DNA of 64,000 nucleotides from an uncultured Veillonella sp. Lineage in GTDB: Bacteria > Bacillota > Negativicutes > Veillonellales > Veillonellaceae. Under the pieces are notes generated by a model. The model was not told the origin of the DNA, searched no databases, and was given only the letters and a program-made list of their open reading frames with translations. Every line of letters begins with the position of its first letter. Position 1 is the stretch's first letter. This document shows, in pieces, positions 26,349 to 35,299 of the stretch. The stretch lies in the NCBI RefSeq assembly GCF_937981445.1, contig NZ_CALJON010000051.1:1-64000 (forward strand). The letters run 5' to 3'. The translations under genes were made by a program, and so were the position numbers.

Positions 26349-28121
26349 TTATATCATAGGGCGCACAAAAGGAGATTGGCGCTCTTTTACATCTATAATC
26401 AGTGTTACTGTGTCAGTACCGTTTCGTTCAAATTCCAAGGCTTGCTCTTCAGTTATAGCGCCTAATATATGAGCAGTGCTTACATGCACCTCATGTTCAC
26501 AATAATCTTGACGAATGCGTCGCCACTCTACAAATCGATAGTGCGGAATGTATTGCGATACGACCTCTTCATTGCGCCAGAATTCTTCACCTTGCTGCAA
26601 GAGCTCCTTCGTCTGTTTTGGCAAGCCTATTTCATCACCACGAACCTTGCCCTTATAGCTCACAAGGCAGTCGTATTGTAATAACTCCTGACTCACTATA
26701 TCACCTTGACTCTTGAAAAATTCATATAAAAAGGCCATTTGGTCCTTATCATTTAACTTTCGTTGGTGCAATTTTTCAGCAAGCCAAGCTTTTGTCATAG
26801 TTTCAAAATAATGGAACGGACTTGCCTTCTCCGTAAGTAAGCGCTTTCCAATATATCCGAACACTGTGCGCAAGCGCTCACTATTATAAAATCGCTCAAA
26901 CACATCTTCTAAATGCTTCAGAAATCGTATGTCTTCGTAAGGCATTACATGACTAGACAGTACCTCATAAGGTGCTTTTTGGTCATATACATAGGAGTAT
27001 TCATGACTACGCTCTAAACCTGACCCTTGTAATAATTTTAAAAAGCCCAGCTGTAGCGCATGAGGCTGTAAGGCAAAGACATCATTAAAGGATTGACCAA
27101 AACGTTCATACGGCTCATGAGGAAGACCTACAATGAGGTCCATATGTACATGAGTGCGGCCCGCCTTAATTACAGGCTCAATGACCTCGCAAATATGAGG
27201 CCAATTATTATAACGTTTAATTGCTTTTAAGGTATCCGGATTTGTACTCTGTACACCCACTTCAATTTGAATACGTCCCTTAGGACCTGTAGACAATATG
27301 TCCACTTCCTTTGGCCCCATGAGAACAGGTTCCATTTCTAAATGAAAATTTGTTGTTGTATGGGCCTGCACAATCCACTCCATAATAGGCAGATGATGAT
27401 GAGAAGCACAATTAAATGTACGGTCCACAAATTTAATCTGCTTTACCTGATGGTCAATAAACCACTGCAATTCCTTTAAAGTTCGCTCCAATGGAAAAAA
27501 GCGCACTGTATTAGCGTTCCCTGACAAGCAATACTGACAAGAAAACGGACATCCTCGAGAGGACTCATAGTACATAATTTTATGTTCTAAGCCTTCCATA
27601 TCAGCTTCTTCATAAGGAAACGGGATAACACTTAAATCCTTCACCTCGGCTACTACTTCAGAGCCTACTATTTGATTTTTTTCTCGATCACGTCCAAGTA
27701 GTCCCTCTACAGCAGGCTCAAAAGGAGAGACTTTAGCAGCTAATCGTTCAATAAAATTAGTAAATACTTCTTCCCCTTCACCTTGCACAATGAAGTCTAT
27801 ATAAGGATTCGCTTCTAAAATACGGCATGCTGTATAACTAACTTCTGGCCCCCCTAATACAATAATAAGATTAGGATTGATAGACTTTAGAATTTGCGCC
27901 ACATGAAGCGTCATGTCAATATTCCAAATATAACAAGCAAAACCAATAACATCGGCATTATGCTCTGTAATATCGCTAATTATATCCAAAACAGGCATAT
28001 TAATAGTATATTCTACTATGTCATATGCCTGTCCACGGGTACGACCATAAGCCCTTAGATATCTAAGGGCTAAGGACGAATGTATAAATTTTGAATTTAA
28101 TGTACTTAAAACAACGTTCAT
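26349..28121 (-). CDS. B12-binding-domain radical SAM protein
   Basis: The 590-residue protein has an N-terminal cobalamin-binding Rossmann domain (residues 1-140, VVLSTLNSKFIHSSLALRYL; GGPEVSYTA), a radical SAM domain with CPFSCQYC near residue 190, and a C-terminal extension with a DUF4080-like pattern (YDCLVSYKGKVRG...; EFWRNEEVVSQYIPHY). Family members are class B radical SAM enzymes, often methyltransferases; the substrate is not known. AAAGGA lies about 12 nt before the ATG. It heads the series of minus-strand genes that runs through phoH to glyS. A 22-bp tandem array lies 80 bp upstream. Confidence 0.88.
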   Translation of the reverse strand: MNVVLSTLNSKFIHSSLALRYLRAYGRTRGQAYDIVEYTINMPVLDIISDITEHNADVIGFACYIWNIDMTLHVAQILKSINPNLIIVLGGPEVSYTACRILEANPYIDFIVQGEGEEVFTNFIERLAAKVSPFEPAVEGLLGRDREKNQIVGSEVVAEVKDLSVIPFPYEEADMEGLEHKIMYYESSRGCPFSCQYCLSGNANTVRFFPLERTLKELQWFIDHQVKQIKFVDRTFNCASHHHLPIMEWIVQAHTTTNFHLEMEPVLMGPKEVDILSTGPKGRIQIEVGVQSTNPDTLKAIKRYNNWPHICEVIEPVIKAGRTHVHMDLIVGLPHEPYERFGQSFNDVFALQPHALQLGFLKLLQGSGLERSHEYSYVYDQKAPYEVLSSHVMPYEDIRFLKHLEDVFERFYNSERLRTVFGYIGKRLLTEKASPFHYFETMTKAWLAEKLHQRKLNDKDQMAFLYEFFKSQGDIVSQELLQYDCLVSYKGKVRGDEIGLPKQTKELLQQGEEFWRNEEVVSQYIPHYRFVEWRRIRQDYCEHEVHVSTAHILGAITEEQALEFERNGTDTVTLIIDVKERQSPFVRPMI

Positions 28122-28200
28122 AGATGATGTATTTCCTTTATATGATCACAGCTCAAACTGTCTCTAATAATGCCCTGTAGGCAAAATTTATAAACTTAGG

Positions 28201-28309
28201 GCACTCATTAGTGCGCCCTAAGCACCTCATTAGTGCATCAAGAGCACCTCACTAGTGTATCCAGAGCACCTCATTAGTGTGCCCTAAGCACCTCATTAGT
28301 ACGTCAAAG
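28201..28309. repeat. 22-bp tandem array, five units, with internal dyad
   Basis: Units start at 28201 (21 bp), 28222, 28244, 28266 and 28288, with a truncated sixth at 28310. The shared core is gcacctcattagtg. The first unit, gcactcattagtgc, is a perfect inverted repeat, and the others are near-palindromes. The unit length of 22 bp equals about two helical turns. It lies in the 393-bp gap upstream of the B12 radical SAM gene. The rest of this gap (28310-28514) shows no gene. Confidence 0.9.
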
Positions 28310-28514
28310 GCACCAAATTGTATAAGTTATTATAACATATTTATTGTTTACCTTGTAGATTTTTACAGTAATCTTACGGAAGTATTACAGCAAATTACAG
28401 CAGGCAATTTCATACTACGCTACTACATGAATTACATAGATAGCAGTTCAAATTGCTAAGACTATACCCCTACCCCCTGAGTCCCCATGAATGAACAAAT
28501 ATTAAATATTCCCC

Positions 28515-28742
28515 CTACTTAACTTCATAAGTGAATACATCACAATTGTAAATTATAGGGCAATCAAAAAATGTATTCATCAGTTCCTGTGTCGAAGCCA
28601 TTGGCTTATCTAAGACCTGGAAGAAGGCTTTCATAAAAAGAGCATGTGTGAATAATGCTACATTTTGCCTCGCCCCTCCAAAATCTGAACGCAACATCTC
28701 ATGAACTTGTTTTACACGAGTAATAAATTGTCCAAAAGACAA
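28515..28742 (-). pseudogene. C-terminal remnant of a histidine phosphatase (phosphoglycerate-mutase-like)
   Basis: The 75-codon frame beginning SFGQFITRVKQVHEML and containing NVALFTHALFMKAFFQVL resembles the last third of histidine-phosphatase superfamily proteins (ESF..F..RV and the VTHG-like strand with the second catalytic His). The N-terminal RHG motif and the first 100 or so residues are absent. The frame extends upstream only about 16 more codons to a TAA at about 28791-28793 and has no ATG or ribosome-binding site. It is best read as a decayed or truncated gene. The family match is moderate. Confidence 0.55.
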
Positions 28743-28926
28743 TGGTAGGATACATATACTGTAAGAATCATGTAAATTTTTTCTACTTTTTTATTTATAA
28801 TCTGTTACAATAAAACTATATGAAATATAGGGTCATACCTAAATCTGAATATGACTATAAAATTTAATGAAATTATTAATAGATTGGAATCATAAATTAA
28901 TAGATTTAAATTCCCAGGAGGCCTTT

Positions 28927-30159
28927 ATGTCTGAAGAAGCGAATGTAGTACAAGAACCTATGGCGCCACCTAAAGTGACGCGCTGGTCAGAATATTTTCC
29001 TGCTATTTGTCATATGATTAATGACACGGCGCAAGGTTCCTTGCCAGCCTTACTGCCTCTTTTTATTTCTACTTACAATTTAACATACGAACAGGCTGCC
29101 ATTATTATATTCTGCAATACGGCCTTCGCCTCCGTAGCCCAACCATTTTTCGGCTATTTAGCGGACAAGCGCACCTTTTGGCAAAGTATCCCCTTAGGCA
29201 TATTAATTTGTGGTCTTAGCATTACCTCCCTAGGCTTTGTGAATAGTTATGAAGCGCTTCTGGTGTGCTCCCTCATTGCGGGTTTTGGGTCCGCCTTATT
29301 TCATCCAGAAGCAGCACGTTGGGTGAATGCATTATCAAGCGCCAATAAAGGAAAAGTAATGGGCTATTTCTCCGCAGGTGGCCAAGCAGGCTTTGCCATC
29401 GGTCCTATCTTAGGGAGCACGGCCTACATATGGGGCCCTAAGAGCCTTATCATCTTTACTATTATGGCCCTTATTTTAGGAGCTATCTACTTATATACAA
29501 AGCCCTATAAACTAGTAAAAGAACGGCAGCATACAGCAGCTAAAACGCGTACTGGTTCCGCTCAAAATGACTGGAAGAGCTTTAATATATTATTTATCAT
29601 CATTGCGGCTCGCTCCATTATATTCTCCGTACTCAATACGTTCATTCCAATTTATTGGATTACCCATCTCATGCAAAGTACCGCATCTGGCAACTTCGCT
29701 CTTAGCGCATTCTTCGTAAGTGGCTTCATCGTCACATTACTGGGTGGCACCTTAGCGGATAGACTTGGCTATGTAAAAGTCATTCGTTATTGTTACATCA
29801 GTCTTGTTCCACTCATGCTAGCCTTCACGTTGAGTGATTCTTATTGGCTCTCCATGGCTCTATTGATCCCCTTAAGCTTTGGCGTCTTCTCTCAATATAG
29901 CCCTATTGTTATTTTAGGTCAGGTCTATTTAAATAAAAATATCGGTTTCGCCTCAGGAATTACCTTGGGCTTAGGCATTACCTTAGGTGGCATTATTGCA
30001 CCACTCATTGGTAAATTAGCAGATATTTACACCTTACAAGAATCGTGGCTCACATTAAATCCCATTTGTTGGTTAGCCCTCATTGCGACCTTCTTTATTA
30101 CAGATATACCACGTATAAAAAACAAATTAGAGACCACTGTATCAAATCAGCAACAATAA
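28927..30159 (+). CDS. MFS transporter, fosmidomycin-resistance (Fsr) type
   Basis: The 410-residue protein has 12 predicted membrane helices. HMINDTAQGSLPALLPLF in helix 1 and the loop GYLADKR fit the Fsr/fosmidomycin-resistance branch of the major facilitator superfamily; LFHPEAARWV near residue 120 is typical of it. It would export a small molecule by proton antiport; the substrate is unknown. The ATG at 28927 follows CAGGAGG by 5 nt, whereas an in-frame ATG at 28867 has no such site. nadE follows after 33 bp and is probably co-transcribed. Confidence 0.87.
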   Translation: MSEEANVVQEPMAPPKVTRWSEYFPAICHMINDTAQGSLPALLPLFISTYNLTYEQAAIIIFCNTAFASVAQPFFGYLADKRTFWQSIPLGILICGLSITSLGFVNSYEALLVCSLIAGFGSALFHPEAARWVNALSSANKGKVMGYFSAGGQAGFAIGPILGSTAYIWGPKSLIIFTIMALILGAIYLYTKPYKLVKERQHTAAKTRTGSAQNDWKSFNILFIIIAARSIIFSVLNTFIPIYWITHLMQSTASGNFALSAFFVSGFIVTLLGGTLADRLGYVKVIRYCYISLVPLMLAFTLSDSYWLSMALLIPLSFGVFSQYSPIVILGQVYLNKNIGFASGITLGLGITLGGIIAPLIGKLADIYTLQESWLTLNPICWLALIATFFITDIPRIKNKLETTVSNQQQ

Positions 30160-30192
30160 ATAGTTTGAATACTATTACCTATAGGAGGTACT

Positions 30193-32199
30193 ATGATTCG
30201 AATCGGAATGGGACAAATTGAAATTGTCCCTGGTAATCCACGAAAAAACAAAGAAACAATACTAAAGGCTATGCAATATGCTAACGCATTGCGCATTGAT
30301 GTCCTTGTACTCCCTGAACTCGCCCTTAGTGGCTATTTAATCGGTGATCTTTGGGAGCAACCCGCCTTTGTGAAAGAATGCCTCAACTTCGGCGAAGATA
30401 TAATTAAAGCAACAGACTCCATGGCCCTTATCTTTGGCAATGTAGGGCTTGATCCAAAGACTCATAATTACGATGGCCGAGCAAGAAAATTTAATGCCAT
30501 TTACTGTGCACAACATGGTAAATTAATCAAACCAAGTCATGGACACTACCCATTTTTTATAAAAACATTATCCCCTAACTATCGCTTTTTCAATGAAGCA
30601 CGCTATTTCACCGATTTGCAAACCTTGGCCTTTGAAAAGCAAACATCCATAGAAGACTTACTCAGTCTATTGACCATAAAAGGACCTAACGATGAAGCCA
30701 TCACTATAGCGCCCCTTCTTTGCGAAGATAGTTGGGATGATAATTATCCCCTCTCCCCAACGGAGCTGCTATACAAAAAAAGCCAAGACTGCAAGACGCC
30801 AATTCAAGCTTATATTAATATATCAGCTTCACCTTTTACCTTAGGTAAAAATGAACGTCGCCATCGTCTCTTCCAGGAGCGGGCCAAAACATTAAAAACT
30901 CCAATCGTTTACATTAACTCCGTAGGTCTTCAAAATAATGGTAAGTCAATTTGCACCTTTGATGGGCAATCAACGTACTACGATACTAAAGGACAAATCA
31001 AAGAACAACTCCCTGCCTTTGAACCTACTATAAAGGCCATTCGACTGCCCCTTAAAGAAGACACCACTGAACAATTAAAAAGGGAAGAGTCAATTCAATC
31101 AGTGTACCATGACGCAGTGTATTTAAGTCAAGATAAACAGTCTGATGTAAACGAAACTACTTCCATAGTAAATACTTCGTTAACGTATAATGAAAGCGAA
31201 CAAATATACAAAGCACTCAACTATGGACTCACCACATTTTTACATCAAACCGGCATAAAAAAAGTTGTCATCGGTGTATCTGGGGGGATTGATTCCGCCT
31301 TGAATGCGGCCCTATATGCACATATTTTAGGGCCTGCCAATGTGTATTTAGTCAATATGCCCTCTCGCTTTAATTCTGATACTACTAAAGATTTAGCTCA
31401 TGACTTGGCCAAAAATCTTGGCTGCCCTTATGCGGTCTGTCCTGTAGAAACTAGTTTAGAACTTACAACTAAGCAATTAAGCGAGCTCATTTTTATTAGT
31501 GACAGCAAAAATGAGGTCCTCCATATTACGCCATTTATAAAAGAAAATATTCAGGCCCGTGATCGCTCATCTCGCATACTCGCCGGTATTGCAGCAGCAA
31601 TCGGTGGCGCCTTCACTTGTAATGGCAATAAAACCGAACTATCAATCGGCTATGCCACCTTGTATGGCGACATGGCCGGCTTCCTTGCTGCTACGGGAGA
31701 TTTATGGAAACATCAAGTCTATAGTCTAGCTATCTATTTAAACGAAAAGATCTATAAACGCCAAGTTATTCCACAAGGCTCCATCGATATTATTCCTAGT
31801 GCCGAATTGTCTGATCAACAAGATATTACTAAAGGACAAGGTGATCCACTTCAATATGAATATCACGACAGATTATTTCAGTCCTTTATTGAACCTTGGA
31901 ATCGCCTCACCCCTGAAGACATTCTCCAAGCCTATGTGGCTGGCACATTAGAAACAGTACTAAACTTACCGCAAAGCATAGATCACTACTTTAACTCAGC
32001 CCAAGAATTTATAGACGATTTAGAACGTTGGTGGCGACTGCAAAGTGGCATGGCAGTAGCTAAACGCATCCAAAGCCCGCCAATTATCGTAGTGAGCCGC
32101 CGTGCCTATGGCAATGACTTACAAGAATCACAAATGACGCCATATTATACGGAAACATATTTGAAGTTAAAGGAAGAGATTTTAGCGAAGACGATTTAA
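30193..32199 (+). CDS. nadE: Glutamine-dependent NAD+ synthetase
   Basis: This enzyme amidates deamido-NAD to NAD using glutamine. The 668-residue protein combines an N-terminal nitrilase-type glutaminase (Glu in LPELALSGY, Lys in GKLIKPSHG, Cys in LLCEDSWDD) with a C-terminal synthetase: PP-loop VIGVSGGIDSALN near residue 365, GYATLYGDMAG, and PSAELSDQQ. It matches the long, two-domain NadE. ATAGGAGGT lies directly before the ATG. The gene lies downstream of the MFS exporter and ends before a strong bidirectional terminator. Confidence 0.96.
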   Translation: MIRIGMGQIEIVPGNPRKNKETILKAMQYANALRIDVLVLPELALSGYLIGDLWEQPAFVKECLNFGEDIIKATDSMALIFGNVGLDPKTHNYDGRARKFNAIYCAQHGKLIKPSHGHYPFFIKTLSPNYRFFNEARYFTDLQTLAFEKQTSIEDLLSLLTIKGPNDEAITIAPLLCEDSWDDNYPLSPTELLYKKSQDCKTPIQAYINISASPFTLGKNERRHRLFQERAKTLKTPIVYINSVGLQNNGKSICTFDGQSTYYDTKGQIKEQLPAFEPTIKAIRLPLKEDTTEQLKREESIQSVYHDAVYLSQDKQSDVNETTSIVNTSLTYNESEQIYKALNYGLTTFLHQTGIKKVVIGVSGGIDSALNAALYAHILGPANVYLVNMPSRFNSDTTKDLAHDLAKNLGCPYAVCPVETSLELTTKQLSELIFISDSKNEVLHITPFIKENIQARDRSSRILAGIAAAIGGAFTCNGNKTELSIGYATLYGDMAGFLAATGDLWKHQVYSLAIYLNEKIYKRQVIPQGSIDIIPSAELSDQQDITKGQGDPLQYEYHDRLFQSFIEPWNRLTPEDILQAYVAGTLETVLNLPQSIDHYFNSAQEFIDDLERWWRLQSGMAVAKRIQSPPIIVVSRRAYGNDLQESQMTPYYTETYLKLKEEILAKTI

Positions 32200-32304
32200 A
32201 TAAAATCAGAAACAAGAAAACAATAAAAGAAAAGCAGTAAAAAGAAAGTAGTAAAAAAGTGGTATAACCTCCCCTCTTACTATATTAAAATTTACTAGAA
32301 ATCA

Positions 32305-32347
32305 AAAAAGTGCTGTTCCCTACTAAAGTTAGGGAGCAGCACTTTTT
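32305..32347. terminator. Bidirectional terminator between nadE and the lyase gene
   Basis: An 18-bp stem (32305-32322 with 32330-32347, one G-T pair) with T tracts on both sides lies between two convergent genes. The rest of 32200-32455 is AT-rich and holds no gene. Confidence 0.92.
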
Positions 32348-32455
32348 CTATTTCGCCAAAGACTAAATCATTTTACTAGTAAACAATTATTTTATATTAG
32401 GAGCCTGTTCAGGAGATTTTTCCTTTTTTATCGTATGCTCTGTTATACTATTTTC

Positions 32456-33820
32456 TTATTTATCACTTACATACATTTTTACTTTGTCGGCAAATGATTC
32501 GGCAAAATATTCTGATTCGCCTAAATAGTTTTCATATTTCATAATATCGTCCAATCTATCTTCCGACATATATTGACTTACAACAGTATTATTCTTTAGT
32601 AAATCAATAAATGGTACTTTTCTTTCAAACGATTCTCTAGCTAATTCATGTACAATATGATGCGCTTCTTGGCGTCCCATATGATTTCCTAATTCTAACA
32701 TGATAGGTTCTGAAAAAATTAAACCATGTAAAACATTTAAATTATCAAGCATTCGTTCCGGATATACTACTAAATTCTCAATCAAATGAATTCCTTTTTC
32801 CAAAGACGCATGTAATAAACTAAAGCTATTTTCCAATACACTTGTCTCTACAGATGCACTTCTAGGGTCCCGTTCATGTTCTGTTTCCAAAGATTCTAAC
32901 ATCGTAGCAGCATAACCACGTATTAGCTTTGCATTAGTAGACAGTTGCATAGCTTTAAAAGGATTTCGTTTGTGTGGCATAGTACTACTCCCTACTGAAC
33001 CATCACCTTGATATTCTTCTAATTCACCAATTTCATTTTTTTGAAGGGCATATACTTCACTACCAATTTTTCCAAGAGTTGCTCCCATAATAGCAAGATT
33101 GGAAACTAATTCACTATAATGTGAACGTGATGAAGACCATGCTATAGCTGGTCTATACAAGCCTAATTCATTTAAAAATAGCCTTTGTATCTCTAACCCC
33201 TGCGTGCCTAAAGAAGCCAATGTGCCAACAGCACCACCAAATTGACCTTTAAAAAAACGTTCTTTTCCACTTTCTAAACGTAATATATCATCCAATAACT
33301 CAAATCCCCATACAGCAAGCTTGTACCCTAGAGTAATTGGAATAGCCTGTTGTCCATTACTTCTCCCAGCCATAATCAAATGTTTCCATTCTAAACTTTT
33401 ATTAGCTAATATGACTAATAATTTCTCAGCACTGTCTTGTATTAAAGCATAGGCTTCTTTAATTTGTAAAACCGCTGCCGTATCTAAAATATCTTGCGTA
33501 GTGGCCCCCCAATGAACATATTCACCCGCATTATCCTTACAAATAGTTTTATATTCTTTTATTAAAGCAACAAATGGATGTCCAGTTTTTACTAATGATG
33601 TTCTTAATTCATCAAAATCAATATATTGTATACTGGATTTTGCCTGAATTTCTGCAGCACATTCTTTAGGAATAATCCCCAATGCACCTTCTACCTTAGC
33701 TAATGCAGCCTCACAATCCATTTGTTTTTGAATTCTATTACTATCACTAAATACATTACGCATCGCGTCAGTTGTAAAATAAATATCATCTAACCGTCTA
33801 TAATTTGTCATGCTATCCAT
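32456..33820 (-). CDS. Adenylosuccinate lyase / fumarase superfamily enzyme
   Basis: The 454-residue protein shows the superfamily's conserved regions: TGHPFVALIKEY near residue 75, VHWGATTQDILDTA near residue 100 (catalytic His/Thr region), and the signature GSSTMPHKRNP near residue 275 on the mobile loop that carries the active-site serine. The pattern is closest to adenylosuccinate lyase and carboxymuconate cycloisomerase types. It is cotranscribed 34 bp after a DcuC-like permease, so it probably handles a fumarate-releasing substrate from outside rather than purine synthesis. The ATG at 33820 follows GGTGAT; in-frame ATGs at 33838 and 33835 are alternatives. The gene is more AT-rich than the housekeeping genes nearby. 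Confidence 0.85.
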   Translation of the reverse strand: MDSMTNYRRLDDIYFTTDAMRNVFSDSNRIQKQMDCEAALAKVEGALGIIPKECAAEIQAKSSIQYIDFDELRTSLVKTGHPFVALIKEYKTICKDNAGEYVHWGATTQDILDTAAVLQIKEAYALIQDSAEKLLVILANKSLEWKHLIMAGRSNGQQAIPITLGYKLAVWGFELLDDILRLESGKERFFKGQFGGAVGTLASLGTQGLEIQRLFLNELGLYRPAIAWSSSRSHYSELVSNLAIMGATLGKIGSEVYALQKNEIGELEEYQGDGSVGSSTMPHKRNPFKAMQLSTNAKLIRGYAATMLESLETEHERDPRSASVETSVLENSFSLLHASLEKGIHLIENLVVYPERMLDNLNVLHGLIFSEPIMLELGNHMGRQEAHHIVHELARESFERKVPFIDLLKNNTVVSQYMSEDRLDDIMKYENYLGESEYFAESFADKVKMYVSDK

Positions 33821-33854
33821 AATATAATCACCCATCATTTCTTACTAAAAAGCC

Positions 33855-35150
33855 TTAAAATAATATTAATATCATCAAAACTATTGCCGCCATTGTTGCT
33901 GGTAGTATATTTCTTTTGCTAAGCTCAATAGGATTAACTTTGGCTAAGTTAGCACAAATTAGTGTAACGCCTGCAACAGGGGACAGGGTCCGTCCTATTC
34001 CGCCCGTAGCTTGTACTACGGCCCCCATATCAGAAATAGTTAACCCGAAATTACCAGCAAATGGTGTAACTACTCCATTAAAGGCTAAAATAGCGGCATT
34101 ACCAGATCCTGAAATAGCTGCCAAAATAAACGGCCCAAATGTAGCAGAACCCTTAGCTAAGGAAACTGACTGTGACATGCCATCAATTAAGGCTTGCGTT
34201 AATCCAATACTATTCATACCTTGAATAAATACCCCTGCAGCAGCTATTAAACAAATAATATTAACAAAGCCATTTCCCATACCTTTAAAAAATGACTTTG
34301 TAAAGTCAGATATATTGGCTCGGGTCGCAACTAAACAAAGCAAGGTTCCTATTAGCATAGAGTTAACAATTGATATTTCCGGTAGTAATTTAAATAAAGG
34401 ACTAGAAATTATAAGTAGCACTATAGGTACTAACGGAATTATGGCATATAAATAATTAACTGTTTCTTTAGCGTTTCCTAATCCTTCACCCCCATCAAGT
34501 TCAGACACATGATTCATATCTTCGGAACGTATCTCCTTAGCGTGAAATATATTTTCCTTCGTTACAATTGAAATTATTAATAAGGTAGCAGCACTAACTA
34601 AAACAGCTATTAAAGCATATGGTGCAAAGTCCATTATAATATCCATATTAGATACACCTGATAAATCTGATACTTGTGTAATAAATGGATTTCCTGGACT
34701 TACACTATATCCCCAAGTCCCTAGTAATACTGCACTACCAGCCATAGCAGGTTTAATTCCTAATTTTATCAATGTGGGAATTAAAATAGTCCCTACTGCA
34801 GCAGCTAATCCAGCAGCACTCATAAGAGAAATATTTATAAACCATACTAAAATTACAGTCATAGGAATAACTATATACCGCATTCGTTTCAACACTCTTG
34901 TAATCACTATAACTAAATGCTGACTACATCCGGTTGTTTCAAGTACAGCACTAAATGCCATAGTAATACAAATAATAGGTGTAAGAGACGAATTTACTAA
35001 GCCCTTTGAGAACTCGTTAATAGCCCCACTTAAATTTCCACCTATGATGCCCATTAATAGTCCCGAAGCAATCAATACAAGACGGGTTTCAAAATTCTTA
35101 ATTATTGCATAAAATGTAGCAATTACAATTATGCTTCCCATAATAACCAT
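33855..35150 (-). CDS. DcuC-like anaerobic C4-dicarboxylate permease
   Basis: The 431-residue membrane protein has about 12 hydrophobic segments. Its C-terminal half has AAAGVFIQGMNSIG, SGSGNAAILAF and GRTLSPVAGV, which resemble corresponding DcuC segments. DcuC proteins exchange or take up fumarate, malate, succinate or aspartate. GGAGG lies 7 nt before the ATG. It leads a two-gene operon with the lyase and is divergent from a regulator, with a near-consensus promoter. The true substrate could be a C4-dicarboxylate derivative cleaved by the lyase. Confidence 0.82.
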   Translation of the reverse strand: MVIMGSIIVIATFYAIIKNFETRLVLIASGLLMGIIGGNLSGAINEFSKGLVNSSLTPIICITMAFSAVLETTGCSQHLVIVITRVLKRMRYIVIPMTVILVWFINISLMSAAGLAAAVGTILIPTLIKLGIKPAMAGSAVLLGTWGYSVSPGNPFITQVSDLSGVSNMDIIMDFAPYALIAVLVSAATLLIISIVTKENIFHAKEIRSEDMNHVSELDGGEGLGNAKETVNYLYAIIPLVPIVLLIISSPLFKLLPEISIVNSMLIGTLLCLVATRANISDFTKSFFKGMGNGFVNIICLIAAAGVFIQGMNSIGLTQALIDGMSQSVSLAKGSATFGPFILAAISGSGNAAILAFNGVVTPFAGNFGLTISDMGAVVQATGGIGRTLSPVAGVTLICANLAKVNPIELSKRNILPATMAAIVLMILILF

Positions 35151-35200
35151 AACAATACCTCCACCATCTTTAATTAAAGAACTTTTCTTTATTTATTCCT

Positions 35201-35229
35201 AATATAATGTAAATCATACTATTTGTCAA
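35201..35229 (-). promoter_or_regulatory. Promoter of the permease-lyase operon
   Basis: On the minus strand, TTGACA (35224-35229, perfect), a 17-nt spacer and TATATT (35201-35206) lie 51 nt before the permease ATG. Confidence 0.75.
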
Positions 35230-35269
35230 TTATAATAAATGCATAATCTATTATTTAGGGTCTATATTC

Positions 35270-35278
35270 TGCTATAAT
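35270..35278 (+). promoter_or_regulatory. Extended -10 promoter of the divergent regulator
   Basis: TGCTATAAT at 35270-35278 lies 21 nt before the regulator ATG, giving a very short leader. No good -35 is present, which fits an extended -10 promoter, possibly one needing an activator. Confidence 0.5.
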
Positions 35279-35299
35279 AAATAAAATAAAGGAGGTATT

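Noticed and set aside
28201..28309. Possible CRISPR array
   Set aside because: The 22-bp units are contiguous without spacers, and no cas gene is in the window. The same holds for the 30-bp arrays at 42381 and 56284.
32456..33820. Naming the lyase purB
   Set aside because: The signature fits the whole superfamily, and the permease context argues against a purine role, so no gene symbol was given.
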